This document shows positions 46,341-56,556 of a stretch of 58,511 nt of DNA, one piece after another. Source of the stretch: Alphaproteobacteria bacterium (GTDB taxonomy: Bacteria > Pseudomonadota > Alphaproteobacteria > Sphingomonadales > Sphingomonadaceae); contig JAHJHL010000212.1 in assembly GCA_018823905.1 (NCBI GenBank), forward strand, positions 1-58,511. The letters run 5' to 3'. Position 1 is the first letter of the stretch. Every line of letters starts with the position of its first letter. The notes below the pieces were generated by a model, which was not told the origin of the DNA, did no database searches, and saw only the letters and a program-made list of their open reading frames with translations. The translations under genes and the position numbers were made by a program.

Positions 46341-47618
46341 ATGCTGCTTCATCTCAAACCCGAACAGGTCGAAATCGGCATGTTCGTCGACGGGTTCGAC
46401 GGGCGCTGGATCGATCATCCGTTCTGGCGCAGCCGGTTCATGGTCGAGACCACAGAGCAACTGGCGCGTATCCGCGGGTCTGATGTAACGGCGGTGATCG
46501 TGGATCGCAGTCGGAGCCGGATGGGGCAGGATGCCGGCGACAGCGTCCTTGCCGGTGATCGCCGCAAGACCGCTGACGGCATGGCGCCGCCCTATCGCGG
46601 CGTCGAACGACGCCGCGGCAAGATATTCGCGCCGCTGCCCCGCGAGCGTCCGGTACGCCCAGCCACCTATGCGCAGGAACGGCGCCGCGCAGCGCGCGTC
46701 ATCGACAAGTCGCGGCGCGCCGTCATCGACCTGTTCGGATCGGCCCGGATGGGCCGCGCGGTCGATGGTAGCAAGATCGCGCCGCTGGCCGAGGCGATCG
46801 GCGATTCGATCACGCGCCATTCGCGGGCGCTGATCAATCTGGTGCGGCTGAAGCAGAAGGACGAATATACCTATCTGCATTCGGTGGCGGTGTGCGCGCT
46901 GATGATCAATTTCGCGCGTCACCTGAAGCTCGATGAGACCGAGGTGCAGGCGTTGGGGGTTGCGGGGTTGCTGCACGATGTCGGCAAGGTTGCGATCGCC
47001 GACGATGTGCTGCTGAAACCCGGCAAGCTGACGCTGCGTGAGCGGAGTTCGGTCGAGGGACATCCGCTGGCGGGGCATGCGTTGCTGGCGCAATCATCCG
47101 ACATTCCAGCCGCAGCGCTGGAAGTGTGCTTACGTCATCACGAGAAGATGGACGGGTCGGGCTATCCGGGCGGGCTGGGCGATGGCGAGCTGTCGCTGTA
47201 CGCGCGAATGGGCGCGATCTGCGACGTCTATGACGCGGTGACGTCGGATCGGCCGTACAAGGCGGCGTGGTCGCCGTGCGACGCGCTGACGGCGATGCAG
47301 AGCTGGACCGGGCATTTCGACGAACAGTTGCTCGACCGCTTTGCCGACAGCCTGGGCATTTTCCCGGTCGGCACGCTGGTCACGTTGTCGAGCGGGATGT
47401 TGGGCATCGTCAAGGGCAGCGCGGGCGAAAGCGGCGAGGCAATCGCGGTGCGCGTGTTTTTCAGTTGCGACCTGCTGGCCGAATGTCCGCCGTTCGATTG
47501 CGAGATCGCGCCGACGACGCGCGATGTGCGGATCATGGGCCGCGCAAGCCACAAATTCTGGCGCTTCGACGATTGGCCCGCGACGGTGGCGCGGGTGCTG
47601 GCGGCAGGCCGGACATAG
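46341..47618 (+). CDS. HD-GYP cyclic-di-GMP phosphodiesterase with DUF3391
   Basis: A 425-residue soluble enzyme. The N-terminal DUF3391 domain (residues 1-130) opens LHLKPEQVEIGMFVDGFDGRW, typical of this class. The HD-GYP domain (about 155-340) has LLHDVGKVAIADD (HD pair), a following GHPLAGHALL, the His pair in LRHHEKMDGSGYPGGL, and YDAVTSDRPYK. These enzymes hydrolyse c-di-GMP, often to GMP. The rest of a c-di-GMP signalling set is not adjacent, but the PilZ-XRE regulator at 26.6 kb and the exopolysaccharide cluster at 51-58 kb are plausible outputs. Confidence 0.94.
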   Translation: MLLHLKPEQVEIGMFVDGFDGRWIDHPFWRSRFMVETTEQLARIRGSDVTAVIVDRSRSRMGQDAGDSVLAGDRRKTADGMAPPYRGVERRRGKIFAPLPRERPVRPATYAQERRRAARVIDKSRRAVIDLFGSARMGRAVDGSKIAPLAEAIGDSITRHSRALINLVRLKQKDEYTYLHSVAVCALMINFARHLKLDETEVQALGVAGLLHDVGKVAIADDVLLKPGKLTLRERSSVEGHPLAGHALLAQSSDIPAAALEVCLRHHEKMDGSGYPGGLGDGELSLYARMGAICDVYDAVTSDRPYKAAWSPCDALTAMQSWTGHFDEQLLDRFADSLGIFPVGTLVTLSSGMLGIVKGSAGESGEAIAVRVFFSCDLLAECPPFDCEIAPTTRDVRIMGRASHKFWRFDDWPATVARVLAAGRT

Positions 47619-47653
47619 CGGCGCAGCACTAGGCTGACCCGTCCGAGCGCCTG

Positions 47654-48370
47654 TTACAGCAGCCAGGAAATCACATTGCCGAAATTGTGAAGAAAGACAG
47701 GCAGCAAAAGGCTGCGCGTCCGTAGTACCAGCCAGACCCCGAGCAGTGACGGGACTGCGGTTAGCGCCATGATGACCGGATCGAACGTGAAGGTGCCGTC
47801 GGAATAGCCGAACGCATGCGTCAAGCCGAACATCACGCACGACAGGATCGCGCCCCAGTTCCAATCGACGCCAAGAAAACGAACCTGCGACGTGAAAGCC
47901 TGCGCCAGTGCAAACAGCAGGATGCCACGGTAAAAGGGCTCTTCCTCGAACCCCGGCATGGTGAGTTGAAAGGCGATCGCTTCGGTCGATGGAGGATCGC
48001 CAGGAAATGCAACAGCCAGCGCCGCAAAAAAGGCGCAATAGAGAATGACGATGGGGATTGCCGCTTTCAGGCTACCCGGCGACTGGCGCAGGGTCAAACC
48101 GACGCGCCGCCAGCCAAATGCCGGATGGGCAGCGATGACAAGGGTGGCGACCAGCGCCAGCAGCTTGCCCTCCCAGTTCCAATCGCTTTCAGACCAAAAG
48201 GCTGGAATCAACCCATAGGCGCGGGTGAGCAGCAGATCGTTGAGCAGCACTAGCGCGGCGGCAAGAGCAAGCCAACGTGCGGAGAAGGCGTCGCGCCGGA
48301 TCAGGCCGAATGCGGTCCCCGCAATCAGCAGGATCGCGACGCTCGCAATGCTGGCGATCAATCCGTTCAC
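47654..48370 (-). CDS. CPBP family intramembrane glutamic protease
   Basis: A 238-residue membrane protein with about seven helices. CPBP/Abi motifs are FEEEPFYRGILL (EExxxR), FGLTHAFGY and FLHNFGN, which form the active site in this family. The start is chosen at a GTG with GGGGAA at good spacing, giving MNGLIASIASVAILLIAG. A TTG (48448) and another GTG (48382) are alternatives. Family members include prenyl-protein endopeptidases and bacteriocin-immunity proteins; the target here is unknown. Confidence 0.85.
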   Translation of the reverse strand: MNGLIASIASVAILLIAGTAFGLIRRDAFSARWLALAAALVLLNDLLLTRAYGLIPAFWSESDWNWEGKLLALVATLVIAAHPAFGWRRVGLTLRQSPGSLKAAIPIVILYCAFFAALAVAFPGDPPSTEAIAFQLTMPGFEEEPFYRGILLFALAQAFTSQVRFLGVDWNWGAILSCVMFGLTHAFGYSDGTFTFDPVIMALTAVPSLLGVWLVLRTRSLLLPVFLHNFGNVISWLL

Positions 48371-48538
48371 GATGTTCCCCACTTCGTTGCGACCCGGCGC
48401 TTCGCGCTCTGGCAGTGAGCTGTTAGGAAATCCTATCGCTTCACTCAAAGCCGATCGTGTACCGGGTCATGGCACGCGCTGCGGCGCGCTCGATGCAGAC
48501 ACGCGCGCGCATTTTATGGCAACGCGGACGTTTAACGA

Positions 48539-50365
48539 TCAACCCTGCTGCTCTGCGACCCAACGATCGATTACCGATTCGAGTACCGAAATCGGCATCG
48601 CGCCCGCCGCCAGTGCTGTGTCGTGGAATCCGCGATAGTCGAATTTATCGCCGAATGCGCGGCGCGCTTTTTCGCGGATTTCGACCCAGCTGATCTGGCC
48701 GACCATGTAGCTCGTTGCCTGCCCCGGCCAGACGCAATAGCGCTCAATCTCGGTGACGTTCGATGCTTCGGAGGTACCGAGCACTTCGTTATAATAGGCG
48801 ATCGCCTTTTCGCGGCTCCAGCGGAAATGGTGGAGCCCGGTATCGACGACAAGCCGCGCAGCACGGAACATATAGGATTGCAGATAGCCGAGCTGGCCGA
48901 AGGGGTCGTCGGCGTAGGCGCCCATTTCGTCGGCCAATTGTTCGGCATACATCCCCCAGCCTTCGGTATAAACCGAGTAAGCGGGGAGGCGGCGCAGGCG
49001 GGGAATCCCCTCCGCCTCCTGTGCCAGCGCGATCTGGTGATGATGTCCCGGAGCCGCTTCGTGGTATGTGAGCGTTGGCAGCGTCCACGACGGGGTTTCG
49101 GCGGTGTCGCGCAGGTTGATGTAATAGGCGCCGGGGCGCGAACCGTCGAGCGCCGGAACCTGATAATAGCCGCCGGGCGAGCCGGACTCGATTTCGGGCG
49201 GGACGCGGCGGATGTCGACCTTGGCCTTCGGCAAGCGACCGAACATTTCAGGGAGGCGCGCCTGCATCTTTTGCATCTGGTCATTGAGTTCGGCGATCAG
49301 CTTTGCCTTGCCGTCGTCGGTGTTGGGAAAGATGAAGCGCGGATCCTTGCTGAGGGCGCGCAGCCGTTCGGCGACGCTGCCTTTGGTCATTCCCTGCTTG
49401 CGCAGGATGGCATCGGCGCGCGCCGACAGGTCGGCGATGCGGTCGAGCCCGAGCTGATGGATTTCCGCCGCGCCTTTGGTCGTCGTGGTCGCATAGGCCA
49501 GCGCATAGGCATAATATTCGTCGCCCTTGGGCAGCCGCCAGACGCCCGCGTCATGGGTGGCGCGCGACCGCGCCGCGGTGAGTTCGGCAATCTGGCGCTG
49601 CATCGCGGGGTAGATTTTGTCTTTGACGATCGCGGTGCAGCGACCCGCCCAATCGCCGGGAATATCCTTCGTCTTTGCCGTGAGGTTGGTGACCAGCAGA
49701 TTGTCCTGTGACGCCGGAGCGATGACCGCGCGATATTGCTGGAGGGTGCGGTCGATGACGAAATCGGGCGGAATGATCCCGGCGGCATGTTCGGCGGCGA
49801 TCCGCGCGGTTTCATTGTCGAGTTCGGTGGCGAACGCATTGCAGCGCGCCAGATAGGCATCGGCATCGGCGGCATTGGCGATGCTGTGCTGGTTGGCGAG
49901 GAAATCGGGGATCAGGCGGTAAATGCCGCTGAGCTGGGTGACCGGATGCGGTTCGGGCCAGCTGTGCAGACCGTAGCTGAAGGTATCGTAGGCGTTGACA
50001 TAGGTTTCCCAGGGGCCGCGGAAGGTGTCGTAGTTGACGCGGTCCATGCCCGTGAGCTTGGCGGGGTCGAAACTCTTCAGTTCGGCTAGTCCCTGCCGAT
50101 AGAGATTCTGGCTGCGCAAGATGCCCGCGGGCGAGCGGTCGGCGAGGCGCGATTTTGCAGCGGCGCGGTCGCCCTTGTCGGCGCCGAGCGCAGTCGCAAA
50201 TTCGGGGTCGAGGTCGAGCAGCATGTCGTAGATGCGCTCATAGAGCGCGGTGAGGCGGGCGCCTTCTTCGGCTGGCGTGGCGGCCAACGCGGCCTGCACC
50301 GGGCGGACGCCAGCGAGCAGCGAAGAAGCCGCGGCGGCGGCGAGCAGGGTACGGCGGTCGAGCAT
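48539..50365 (-). CDS. DUF885 family putative metallopeptidase
   Basis: A 608-residue exported protein with a twin-Arg signal (MLDRRTLLAAAAASSLLAG), suggesting Tat export. The DUF885 zinc motif YHEAAPGHHHQ (HExxPGH) lies in the C-terminal half, followed by YTEGWGMYAEQL with the third ligand Glu. The N-terminal half is helical. Members of this group are predicted metallocarboxypeptidases; function is not established. The start at 50365 is used because the longer frame adds a Ser/His-rich stretch ahead of the signal. Confidence 0.88.
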   Translation of the reverse strand: MLDRRTLLAAAAASSLLAGVRPVQAALAATPAEEGARLTALYERIYDMLLDLDPEFATALGADKGDRAAAKSRLADRSPAGILRSQNLYRQGLAELKSFDPAKLTGMDRVNYDTFRGPWETYVNAYDTFSYGLHSWPEPHPVTQLSGIYRLIPDFLANQHSIANAADADAYLARCNAFATELDNETARIAAEHAAGIIPPDFVIDRTLQQYRAVIAPASQDNLLVTNLTAKTKDIPGDWAGRCTAIVKDKIYPAMQRQIAELTAARSRATHDAGVWRLPKGDEYYAYALAYATTTTKGAAEIHQLGLDRIADLSARADAILRKQGMTKGSVAERLRALSKDPRFIFPNTDDGKAKLIAELNDQMQKMQARLPEMFGRLPKAKVDIRRVPPEIESGSPGGYYQVPALDGSRPGAYYINLRDTAETPSWTLPTLTYHEAAPGHHHQIALAQEAEGIPRLRRLPAYSVYTEGWGMYAEQLADEMGAYADDPFGQLGYLQSYMFRAARLVVDTGLHHFRWSREKAIAYYNEVLGTSEASNVTEIERYCVWPGQATSYMVGQISWVEIREKARRAFGDKFDYRGFHDTALAAGAMPISVLESVIDRWVAEQQG

Positions 50366-50494
50366 GGTGCGTTCTCCGGAAGGGGCGTGATGCGCGGACG
50401 CCTGCCTGTGACGACTGTCACCACTATTGGAACCATCCGGCATCGATGCAAGCGCGCCGGTGTACTGGATGTCAGGGGGGGCTCGCGCGGTCGG

Positions 50495-51529
50495 TTATTC
50501 GCGTGCTTTCGCCGCGGCGCGGACGTCCTGTGAGCGGGCGAGGGGCATGACGAGGATGTCGTCGCCATCGACGATCACCGCAACATTGTCCATGCCGACG
50601 AGCGAGACGCGCTTACCGCCGGCGCGGACGAGGTTGCCATGGCTGTCGTAGAGGAAGGCGTCACCGGTCACGGCGTTGACCGCGGCGTCTTTCGGCGCGA
50701 GGGTGTGGACGGCTTGCCAGCTGCCGAGGTCGGACCAGCCCATCGATGCGGGGACGATGGCGACACGGTCGTCCTTTTCCATCACCGCATAGTCGATCGA
50801 GTCCGACGGCGCCTCTGCGAAATGGACGGCGTCGGCGTAGAGCGCGTCGCCGTCGATCCTGCCTGCGGCGACGGCGCGGTCGGCGGCTTCAAAAATCGCG
50901 CGGCAGTGGGTGAGCATCGCGTCGCGCATCCGTCCGGCGCGGAACAGGAAGATGCCGGCGTTCCAGCTGTAGCCGCCCGCAGCGAGCATCGCCTCTGCAT
51001 TGGCCAGCGGCGGCTTTTCAATAAAGCGGTCGACCGTAAAGCCGTCGTCGCCCAACGCCGCGCCGCTGGCGATATAGCCGAAGCCCGTTTCGGGAGCATC
51101 GGGCGTAATGCCGAAGGTGACGATCCAGTCCTGCAGCGCCAGCCGCGCGCCCTTGGCAATCGCGGCGTGGAAGGCGGCGACATCGGCGATGACATGGTCG
51201 CTGGGCATCACCAGCAACAGCGTGTCAGCGTCGGCGCGCGCGACGGCAAGCGCGATGGCTGCGGCGGTGTTGCGCGGCATCGGTTCGACGAGGAGCGATG
51301 CCTGGTGTGCTCCCATCTGGTCGCGCACGGCCGCCACATGCGCGTCGCCGCACAGGATGACGGGGGGCAGGAACGCGGCGCCGGCTGGGGTGCGCGCAAG
51401 CGTCTGCTGAAACAGGCTTTGCGCGCCGGTCAGCGGCAGGAACTGCTTGGCGCGGTGGCCGCGCGATTCGGGCCACAGGCGCGTTCCGGCGCCGCCGCAC
51501 AGGATGACGGGTTGGATCATATTGGTCAT
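50495..51529 (-). CDS. manC: Mannose-1-phosphate guanylyltransferase
   Basis: Makes GDP-mannose from mannose-1-phosphate and GTP for polysaccharide synthesis. The 344-residue protein has the nucleotide signature LCGGAGTRLWPESR, VEPMPRNTAAAI, PSDHVI, GFGYI, FIEKP and SWNAGIFLF with SDLGSW. It lacks the cupin-type isomerase domain of the bifunctional enzyme, so it is the single-function form. It is divergent from the exopolysaccharide-type glycosyltransferase gene, giving that pathway a nearby sugar-nucleotide source. Confidence 0.95.
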   Translation of the reverse strand: MTNMIQPVILCGGAGTRLWPESRGHRAKQFLPLTGAQSLFQQTLARTPAGAAFLPPVILCGDAHVAAVRDQMGAHQASLLVEPMPRNTAAAIALAVARADADTLLLVMPSDHVIADVAAFHAAIAKGARLALQDWIVTFGITPDAPETGFGYIASGAALGDDGFTVDRFIEKPPLANAEAMLAAGGYSWNAGIFLFRAGRMRDAMLTHCRAIFEAADRAVAAGRIDGDALYADAVHFAEAPSDSIDYAVMEKDDRVAIVPASMGWSDLGSWQAVHTLAPKDAAVNAVTGDAFLYDSHGNLVRAGGKRVSLVGMDNVAVIVDGDDILVMPLARSQDVRAAAKARE

Positions 51530-51656
51530 CGCGCCGGTCTATCGCGTCCGGTGCGGCGGGTCATCCCCGATTGCGTGCGTAAAGAGTGTAAAATTAACCG
51601 ACAGTTGACGCCTCGGTTGTAGTATCGCGCGACGCGAAAGGGTTGCCCGTTTTACC

Positions 51657-53045
51657 ATGTTCCGGCTGTTCAAACATTATGTGCCGCACGCGGTCGTCTG
51701 GCTGGCGCTGGTCGAATTTCTGGCGCTACTCGGTTCGGCTGAGGCTGCGTGGCATCTTTATGCCAATCAGGCCGCGTTCGACGCTGGGCCGCTGGTCGAG
51801 CGCTGGCTGCCGCTGATGACCTTTGCAGTCTCCAATTCGCTCGCGATGATGGCGACGGGAATGTACGGCAACGAGGGGCTGCGCTCGATGCGTTTTGCCA
51901 CCGCGCGGCTGCTCGCGGCAATTTCGCTGGGGGTGATTTTCCTTTCGGTGCTCGGCTTTCTGTTGCCGACCGCGACCTTGTGGCGCGCGAACAGCCTGTA
52001 TGCGATGGCGCTCGCGATTTCGGCACTGTTCGTGATCCGGCTGGCGCTGACGCAGTCGGCGGGCGCCGAGGCGTTTCGGCGTCGGATATTGGTGTTGGGC
52101 GCTGGCGCGCGCGCGGCGCGGCTGGCGGCGCTGGCGGACGAACCGGGAAGCGGGCTTGAGATCGTCGGCTTTGTCGCGATGAGTGGCGCCGAGAAAAAGG
52201 TGGTCGGGGCCGTCCCACGCGAAGAAATCGCCAATCTGTCCGATCACGTGGTGGCACTGCGTGCTGGCGAGGTGGTGCTGGCGCTGGAAGAGCGGCGCAA
52301 TGCGCTGCCGCTGAACGACCTGCTGCGCGTCAAGACGACGGGGGTACATGTCAACGACATCGCGAGCTTTATCGAGCGCGAGACGGGGCGCGTCGATCTG
52401 GCGACGACGAACCCCAGCGGGCTGATCTTTTCGGACGGTTTTTCGGCGGGGCAGCGCATTTCGAAGGTCGGGAAACGGTTGTTCGACATCCTTGCCAGCC
52501 TGATCGTGCTGGTCATCGGGCTGCCGCTAATCGTCGTCGCGGGTATTGCCGTGATGCTCGACAGTCGCGGTCCGGTTTTTTACCGCCAGCCCCGCGTCGG
52601 CCTGTTTGGCGAGTCCTATGATATCTACAAAATCCGCTCGATGCGTACCGACGCCGAGGCCGCGGGTAAGGCGGTGTGGGCGAGCGAGAACGACCCGCGT
52701 ATCACCCGCGTCGGACGGATCATCCGCAAACTGCGGATCGACGAACTGCCGCAGCTATGGTGCGTGCTGAAGGGCGAGATGAGCTTTGTCGGGCCGCGCC
52801 CCGAACGGCCGAGCTTTGTCGAAGAGCTCGAACAGAAGATGCCCTTTTATGCCGAGCGCCACATGGTCAAGCCGGGGCTGACGGGCTGGGCGCAGATTAA
52901 TTATCCTTATGGCGCGTCGGTTGAAGATGCGCGGGTGAAGCTGGAATATGACCTCTATTATGCGAAAAATTATTCGCCCTTCCTCGACCTGCTGATCCTG
53001 TTGCAGACGGTGCGCGTCGTGCTGTGGCCCGAGGGCGCGCGCTGA
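51657..53045 (+). CDS. PEP-CTERM/XrtA-system sugar transferase (TIGR03013 type)
   Basis: A 462-residue polyprenyl-phosphate glycosyl-1-phosphate transferase that should start exopolysaccharide repeat units at the inner membrane. Four N-terminal helices and a nucleotide-binding CoA-binding-like part (residues 140-225, [14 protein letters not shown]) precede the catalytic bacterial sugar transferase domain with [33 protein letters not shown] and FVGPRPERP. The close placement of prsK, prsR and prsT is what marks it as the XrtA/PEP-CTERM type. It ends two bases before prsK. Confidence 0.93.
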   Translation: MFRLFKHYVPHAVVWLALVEFLALLGSAEAAWHLYANQAAFDAGPLVERWLPLMTFAVSNSLAMMATGMYGNEGLRSMRFATARLLAAISLGVIFLSVLGFLLPTATLWRANSLYAMALAISALFVIRLALTQSAGAEAFRRRILVLGAGARAARLAALADEPGSGLEIVGFVAMSGAEKKVVGAVPREEIANLSDHVVALRAGEVVLALEERRNALPLNDLLRVKTTGVHVNDIASFIERETGRVDLATTNPSGLIFSDGFSAGQRISKVGKRLFDILASLIVLVIGLPLIVVAGIAVMLDSRGPVFYRQPRVGLFGESYDIYKIRSMRTDAEAAGKAVWASENDPRITRVGRIIRKLRIDELPQLWCVLKGEMSFVGPRPERPSFVEELEQKMPFYAERHMVKPGLTGWAQINYPYGASVEDARVKLEYDLYYAKNYSPFLDLLILLQTVRVVLWPEGAR

Positions 53046-53047
53046 CC

Positions 53048-55177
53048 ATGCTGGCCGGGCTTTCCGAAATTTTGTCGGTGCTGGCGTTGGTCGGCTTTTC
53101 GGCCGTTGCGCTGTGGTTACTCGCGCGACCCAATGCGCGGATGGCCGTGCTGATGCCTGCGCCGCGGCTGTTGACGTTGTCAGCGGCAGCGACCGCGCTG
53201 TGGTGCGCGGCACTGGCGCTGTTTGGGCCGGGATCGTCGCAGGCATTTGTCGTGCAAACGCTGCGCGATCTGGCGATGCTGGCATGGCTCAGTGCGACAT
53301 TCTGGACCGCAGCGGCACCGATGACGCGGCCGCAGCGCCTGATCCTGCGGCTGTTGGCGACGATTTGTGTGGTGACGCTCGTGTTCGGGGCCGCTGCGCA
53401 TTGGCGCGCGGGAGCGGAAGCGGGGGCGTGGATTACGCCCGCACTGATCGTTCCCGCGATGATCGTTGCGGTCGGCGGGCTGTTGATCGTCGATAGCGGG
53501 GTTCGCCACGCCAGCGCCGGACTGCGGATGCCCGTTATGGCGGTGGCGGGCAGTTTTGCGATGCTGTGGGCATATGAGCTCAATGTGCAGCTGATCGGCG
53601 CGCTGACCGGCAAGCGGGCCTCGACGCTGATCACCCTGTTGCCCGCGCTCGTCCTGATCACCTTGCCGACCTATGTCGTCGCGGCGATGGACATCGGGCG
53701 CGAACGGATGCGTTTGTCGCGAACCGCAGCGATGCGGACATTGATCCTGATTGGCGCAGCAGCCTATTTGGTCGTCATCGGGTTGACCGGCGCGATTGCG
53801 CGGCTGGTCGGGGGCGATTATGCCGTTTTTGCTCAGGGCGCGTCGCTGGTCGTCGCGCTGGGGGCGGGGGGGCTGCTGATCGTATCACCGCGCGCGCGCG
53901 CGTGGCTGTCGGTGATGATCTCGAAGCATTTTTTCGAGCACCGCTATGATTATCGTACCGAGTGGATGCGCTTTACCGCGACGCTGGGGCAGGGCGCCAA
54001 AGGGGACGGGGGCGAGGACGACCGCAACCTGTATCGCCGCGTCGCCAAAGCGCTGGCCGAGTTGACCGGCAGCCCCGGTGCGCTTCTGATGCTGCCGACT
54101 GCTGCCGGCGGCTTTGGTGTCGCCGAGCAGTGGCATTGGCCGGTAGATGTCGCGAGTGACGACGCGACGTTGCCTCTGCGGTCAGCGTTCATGTTACAGG
54201 AGACGCGGCATATCGTCGACCTGGATGCGCAGCGGCGCGGCTCCGCCAGTGAGGATCTGGCGAGCGACGATCTGGCCATGCCCGACTGGCTGCTGTCCGA
54301 TCCGCGCGCGTGGGTGGTCGTACCGATCCTGCACTTTCAGCGCATGATCGCGGTTGTTGTTTTGCACCGGCCGCCAGTGTCACGCTCGCTCGACTGGGAA
54401 GATCTCGATGTGCTGCGCATCGCGGGGCAGCAAGCAGCGAGCTATCTGGCCGAATCGCAAAGCCAGGAGGCCTTGTCCGAGGCGCGGCGGTTCGACGAAT
54501 TCAACCGGCGCTTTGCTTTCATCATGCACGACATCAAAAATCTGGCGAGCCAGATCGGCCTGCTCGCGCGCAATGCCGAGCGCCATGCCGACAAGCCCGA
54601 GTTTCGCGCCGACATGGTCGAAACGCTGAAGATTTCGGCGGGACGATTAAGCGATTTGCTGGTTCGGTTGTCCCCGCGCGCGCGCGGCGCGGCGGCGGAT
54701 GCAGCGCGCGTTTTTATCGAGCCCATCCTGAACGACATCGCCGCCGAAGCGCGGCCACGCCGGACGCTGTTCGTCGGCTGTCAGACCGGACTGGCGGCAT
54801 GGGGTGACGCGGCGTCGGTGCGTCAGGTTGTGCAGCATCTGGTCGCGAACGCGATCGACGCGTCGACCGACGATACACCGGTGCAGGTCATCGCCGTAAC
54901 CGAGCATGGGCGGGTACGCATCGATGTCATCGACCAGGGCAGCGGCATGACGCGCAGCTTTGTCCGCGAGGAACTGTTCAAGCCCTTTGTATCGACCAAG
55001 GACAACGGCTTTGGCCTTGGCGCTTTTGAAGCGTTGCAGATTGCGCAGGCGATGGGGGGCGCGATCGATGTCGACAGCGAACCCGGCAAGGGCAGCAACT
55101 TTACCCTGTGGTTACCGCTGGCCGACGCCCGGGATGGCGCCGGCATCGACACTCCGATTATGAAAGTAGCATCATAA
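53048..55177 (+). CDS. prsK: PEP-CTERM-system histidine kinase PrsK
   Basis: A 709-residue sensor kinase. About eight membrane helices lie in residues 5-285. A GAF-like region follows (about 310-460), including VVPILHFQRMIAVVVLHRP. The dimerisation/phosphoacceptor segment reads FIMHDIKNLASQIGLLARNA, the His being in MHDIKN. The ATPase domain has HLVANAIDAS, DQGSGM and GFGLGAFEA. This architecture is that of the PrsK family, which pairs with PrsR to control exopolysaccharide and exosortase-substrate genes. Its stop codon overlaps the prsR start (TAATG). Confidence 0.93.
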   Translation: MLAGLSEILSVLALVGFSAVALWLLARPNARMAVLMPAPRLLTLSAAATALWCAALALFGPGSSQAFVVQTLRDLAMLAWLSATFWTAAAPMTRPQRLILRLLATICVVTLVFGAAAHWRAGAEAGAWITPALIVPAMIVAVGGLLIVDSGVRHASAGLRMPVMAVAGSFAMLWAYELNVQLIGALTGKRASTLITLLPALVLITLPTYVVAAMDIGRERMRLSRTAAMRTLILIGAAAYLVVIGLTGAIARLVGGDYAVFAQGASLVVALGAGGLLIVSPRARAWLSVMISKHFFEHRYDYRTEWMRFTATLGQGAKGDGGEDDRNLYRRVAKALAELTGSPGALLMLPTAAGGFGVAEQWHWPVDVASDDATLPLRSAFMLQETRHIVDLDAQRRGSASEDLASDDLAMPDWLLSDPRAWVVVPILHFQRMIAVVVLHRPPVSRSLDWEDLDVLRIAGQQAASYLAESQSQEALSEARRFDEFNRRFAFIMHDIKNLASQIGLLARNAERHADKPEFRADMVETLKISAGRLSDLLVRLSPRARGAAADAARVFIEPILNDIAAEARPRRTLFVGCQTGLAAWGDAASVRQVVQHLVANAIDASTDDTPVQVIAVTEHGRVRIDVIDQGSGMTRSFVREELFKPFVSTKDNGFGLGAFEALQIAQAMGGAIDVDSEPGKGSNFTLWLPLADARDGAGIDTPIMKVAS

Positions 55178-56556
55178 TGAGCGACAGCGGCGTCAAGATC
55201 CGCAAATTGCTGGTGGTCGAGGATGACCCGGGGCTGCAGGCGCAGCTCAAATGGGCGTATGAGGATTATCAGGTTCTGATCGCGGGCGACCATGACGCCG
55301 CGATCGAATTGCTGCGCGCCGAGGAGCCCGAGGTGGTGACGCTCGACCTGGGGCTGCCGCCCGATCCCGACGGGACGCGCGAGGGGTTCCGGACGCTGTC
55401 GGCGATCCTGGAGGCGAAGCCCGACACCAAGGTCATCGTCGTGTCGGGACATGGCGAGCGCGCGAGTGCGCTGGCGGCGATCGCGAGCGGCGCGTGGGAT
55501 TTTTACCAGAAGCCGATCGACATCGACGAGCTGGGCCTGATCGTGCGCCGCGCGTTCCATGTCCGCGAACTGGAAGTTGAGAATGCGCGGCTGGCGCAGC
55601 AGGGGAGCAGCGACAATCGCGTCCTGGGCGGCATGATCACCGGCGCGCCCGAGATGCAAAAGGTCGCGCGGACGATCGAGCGTGTCGCGAATCTCGATGT
55701 GTCAGTGATGCTGCTTGGTGCGAGCGGCACCGGCAAGGAATTGCTGGCGCGGGGACTGCACGAGGCGAGCGGGCGCCGCGACGGCGCGTTTGTGGCGATC
55801 AATTGCGCCGCGATCCCCGAAAATCTGCTCGAAAGCGAATTGTTCGGGCATGAAAAGGGCGCGTTCACCGGCGCGGTCAAGACGACCGAGGGCAAGATCG
55901 AGCTCGCGCATGGCGGGACATTGTTCCTCGATGAAGTCGGCGACATTCCCCTGCCGCTGCAGGTCAAATTGCTGCGCTTTTTGCAGGAGCGGACGATCGA
56001 ACGGATCGGTGGGCGCAAGCCGATCGCGGTCGATACCCGCATCGTCTGCGCAACGCACCGCGATCTTAACGCGATGATTGCCGAACAGAGTTTCCGCGAC
56101 GACCTCTATTATCGGCTGGCGGAGATGGTGGTGAAGATCCCTTCGCTCGCCGAACGTCCGGGCGATGCGGTACTGCTGGCGCGGCATTTCCTGCATCAAT
56201 ATGCGCCCGCGATGAACCCCGCGGTGCGCGGTTTTGGGCCCGATGCGTTGCAGGCGATCGACGAGGGGCGCTGGCCGGGTAATGTCCGCGAGCTGGAGAA
56301 CCGGATCAAGCGCGCGGTGATCATGGCCGACGGCAAGCTGGTGATGAAGGACGATCTCGATCTGGCGAACGGCGGCGCGGACGACGGCGAGGAAGCGTGG
56401 CTCAACTTGCGCAGCGCGCGCGAAGCCGCCGACCGCGTCGCGATCCGCCGCGCGATGACGCAGAGCGAGGGGAATATCTCGGCGGCGGCCAAGTTGCTGG
56501 GGATCAGCCGTCCGACCTTGTATGACCTGCTCAAACAATATCGGATGCAGGCCTGA
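55177..56556 (+). CDS. prsR: PEP-CTERM-system sigma-54 response regulator PrsR
   Basis: A 459-residue NtrC-type activator. The receiver domain (1-130) has EDDP and the phospho-acceptor Asp in VTLDLGLPPDPDG. The AAA+ domain (about 150-370) has GASGTGKE (Walker A), GAFTGA (sigma-54 contact), GGTLFLDE (Walker B) and WPGNVRELEN. The Fis-type HTH (NISAAAKLLGISRPTLYDLL) ends the protein. It should activate sigma-54 promoters in the exopolysaccharide/PEP-CTERM regulon; no target site is claimed here. Start overlaps the prsK stop; the longer frame would lie inside prsK. Confidence 0.95.
   Translation: MSDSGVKIRKLLVVEDDPGLQAQLKWAYEDYQVLIAGDHDAAIELLRAEEPEVVTLDLGLPPDPDGTREGFRTLSAILEAKPDTKVIVVSGHGERASALAAIASGAWDFYQKPIDIDELGLIVRRAFHVRELEVENARLAQQGSSDNRVLGGMITGAPEMQKVARTIERVANLDVSVMLLGASGTGKELLARGLHEASGRRDGAFVAINCAAIPENLLESELFGHEKGAFTGAVKTTEGKIELAHGGTLFLDEVGDIPLPLQVKLLRFLQERTIERIGGRKPIAVDTRIVCATHRDLNAMIAEQSFRDDLYYRLAEMVVKIPSLAERPGDAVLLARHFLHQYAPAMNPAVRGFGPDALQAIDEGRWPGNVRELENRIKRAVIMADGKLVMKDDLDLANGGADDGEEAWLNLRSAREAADRVAIRRAMTQSEGNISAAAKLLGISRPTLYDLLKQYRMQA

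Noticed and set aside
43585-46488. A 967-codon open frame on the plus strand across the catalase gene
   Set aside because: It is the antisense of katE, open because of GC-biased codon use; its residue mix (Arg, Asp, His-rich) is typical of a mirrored frame and it matches no family.
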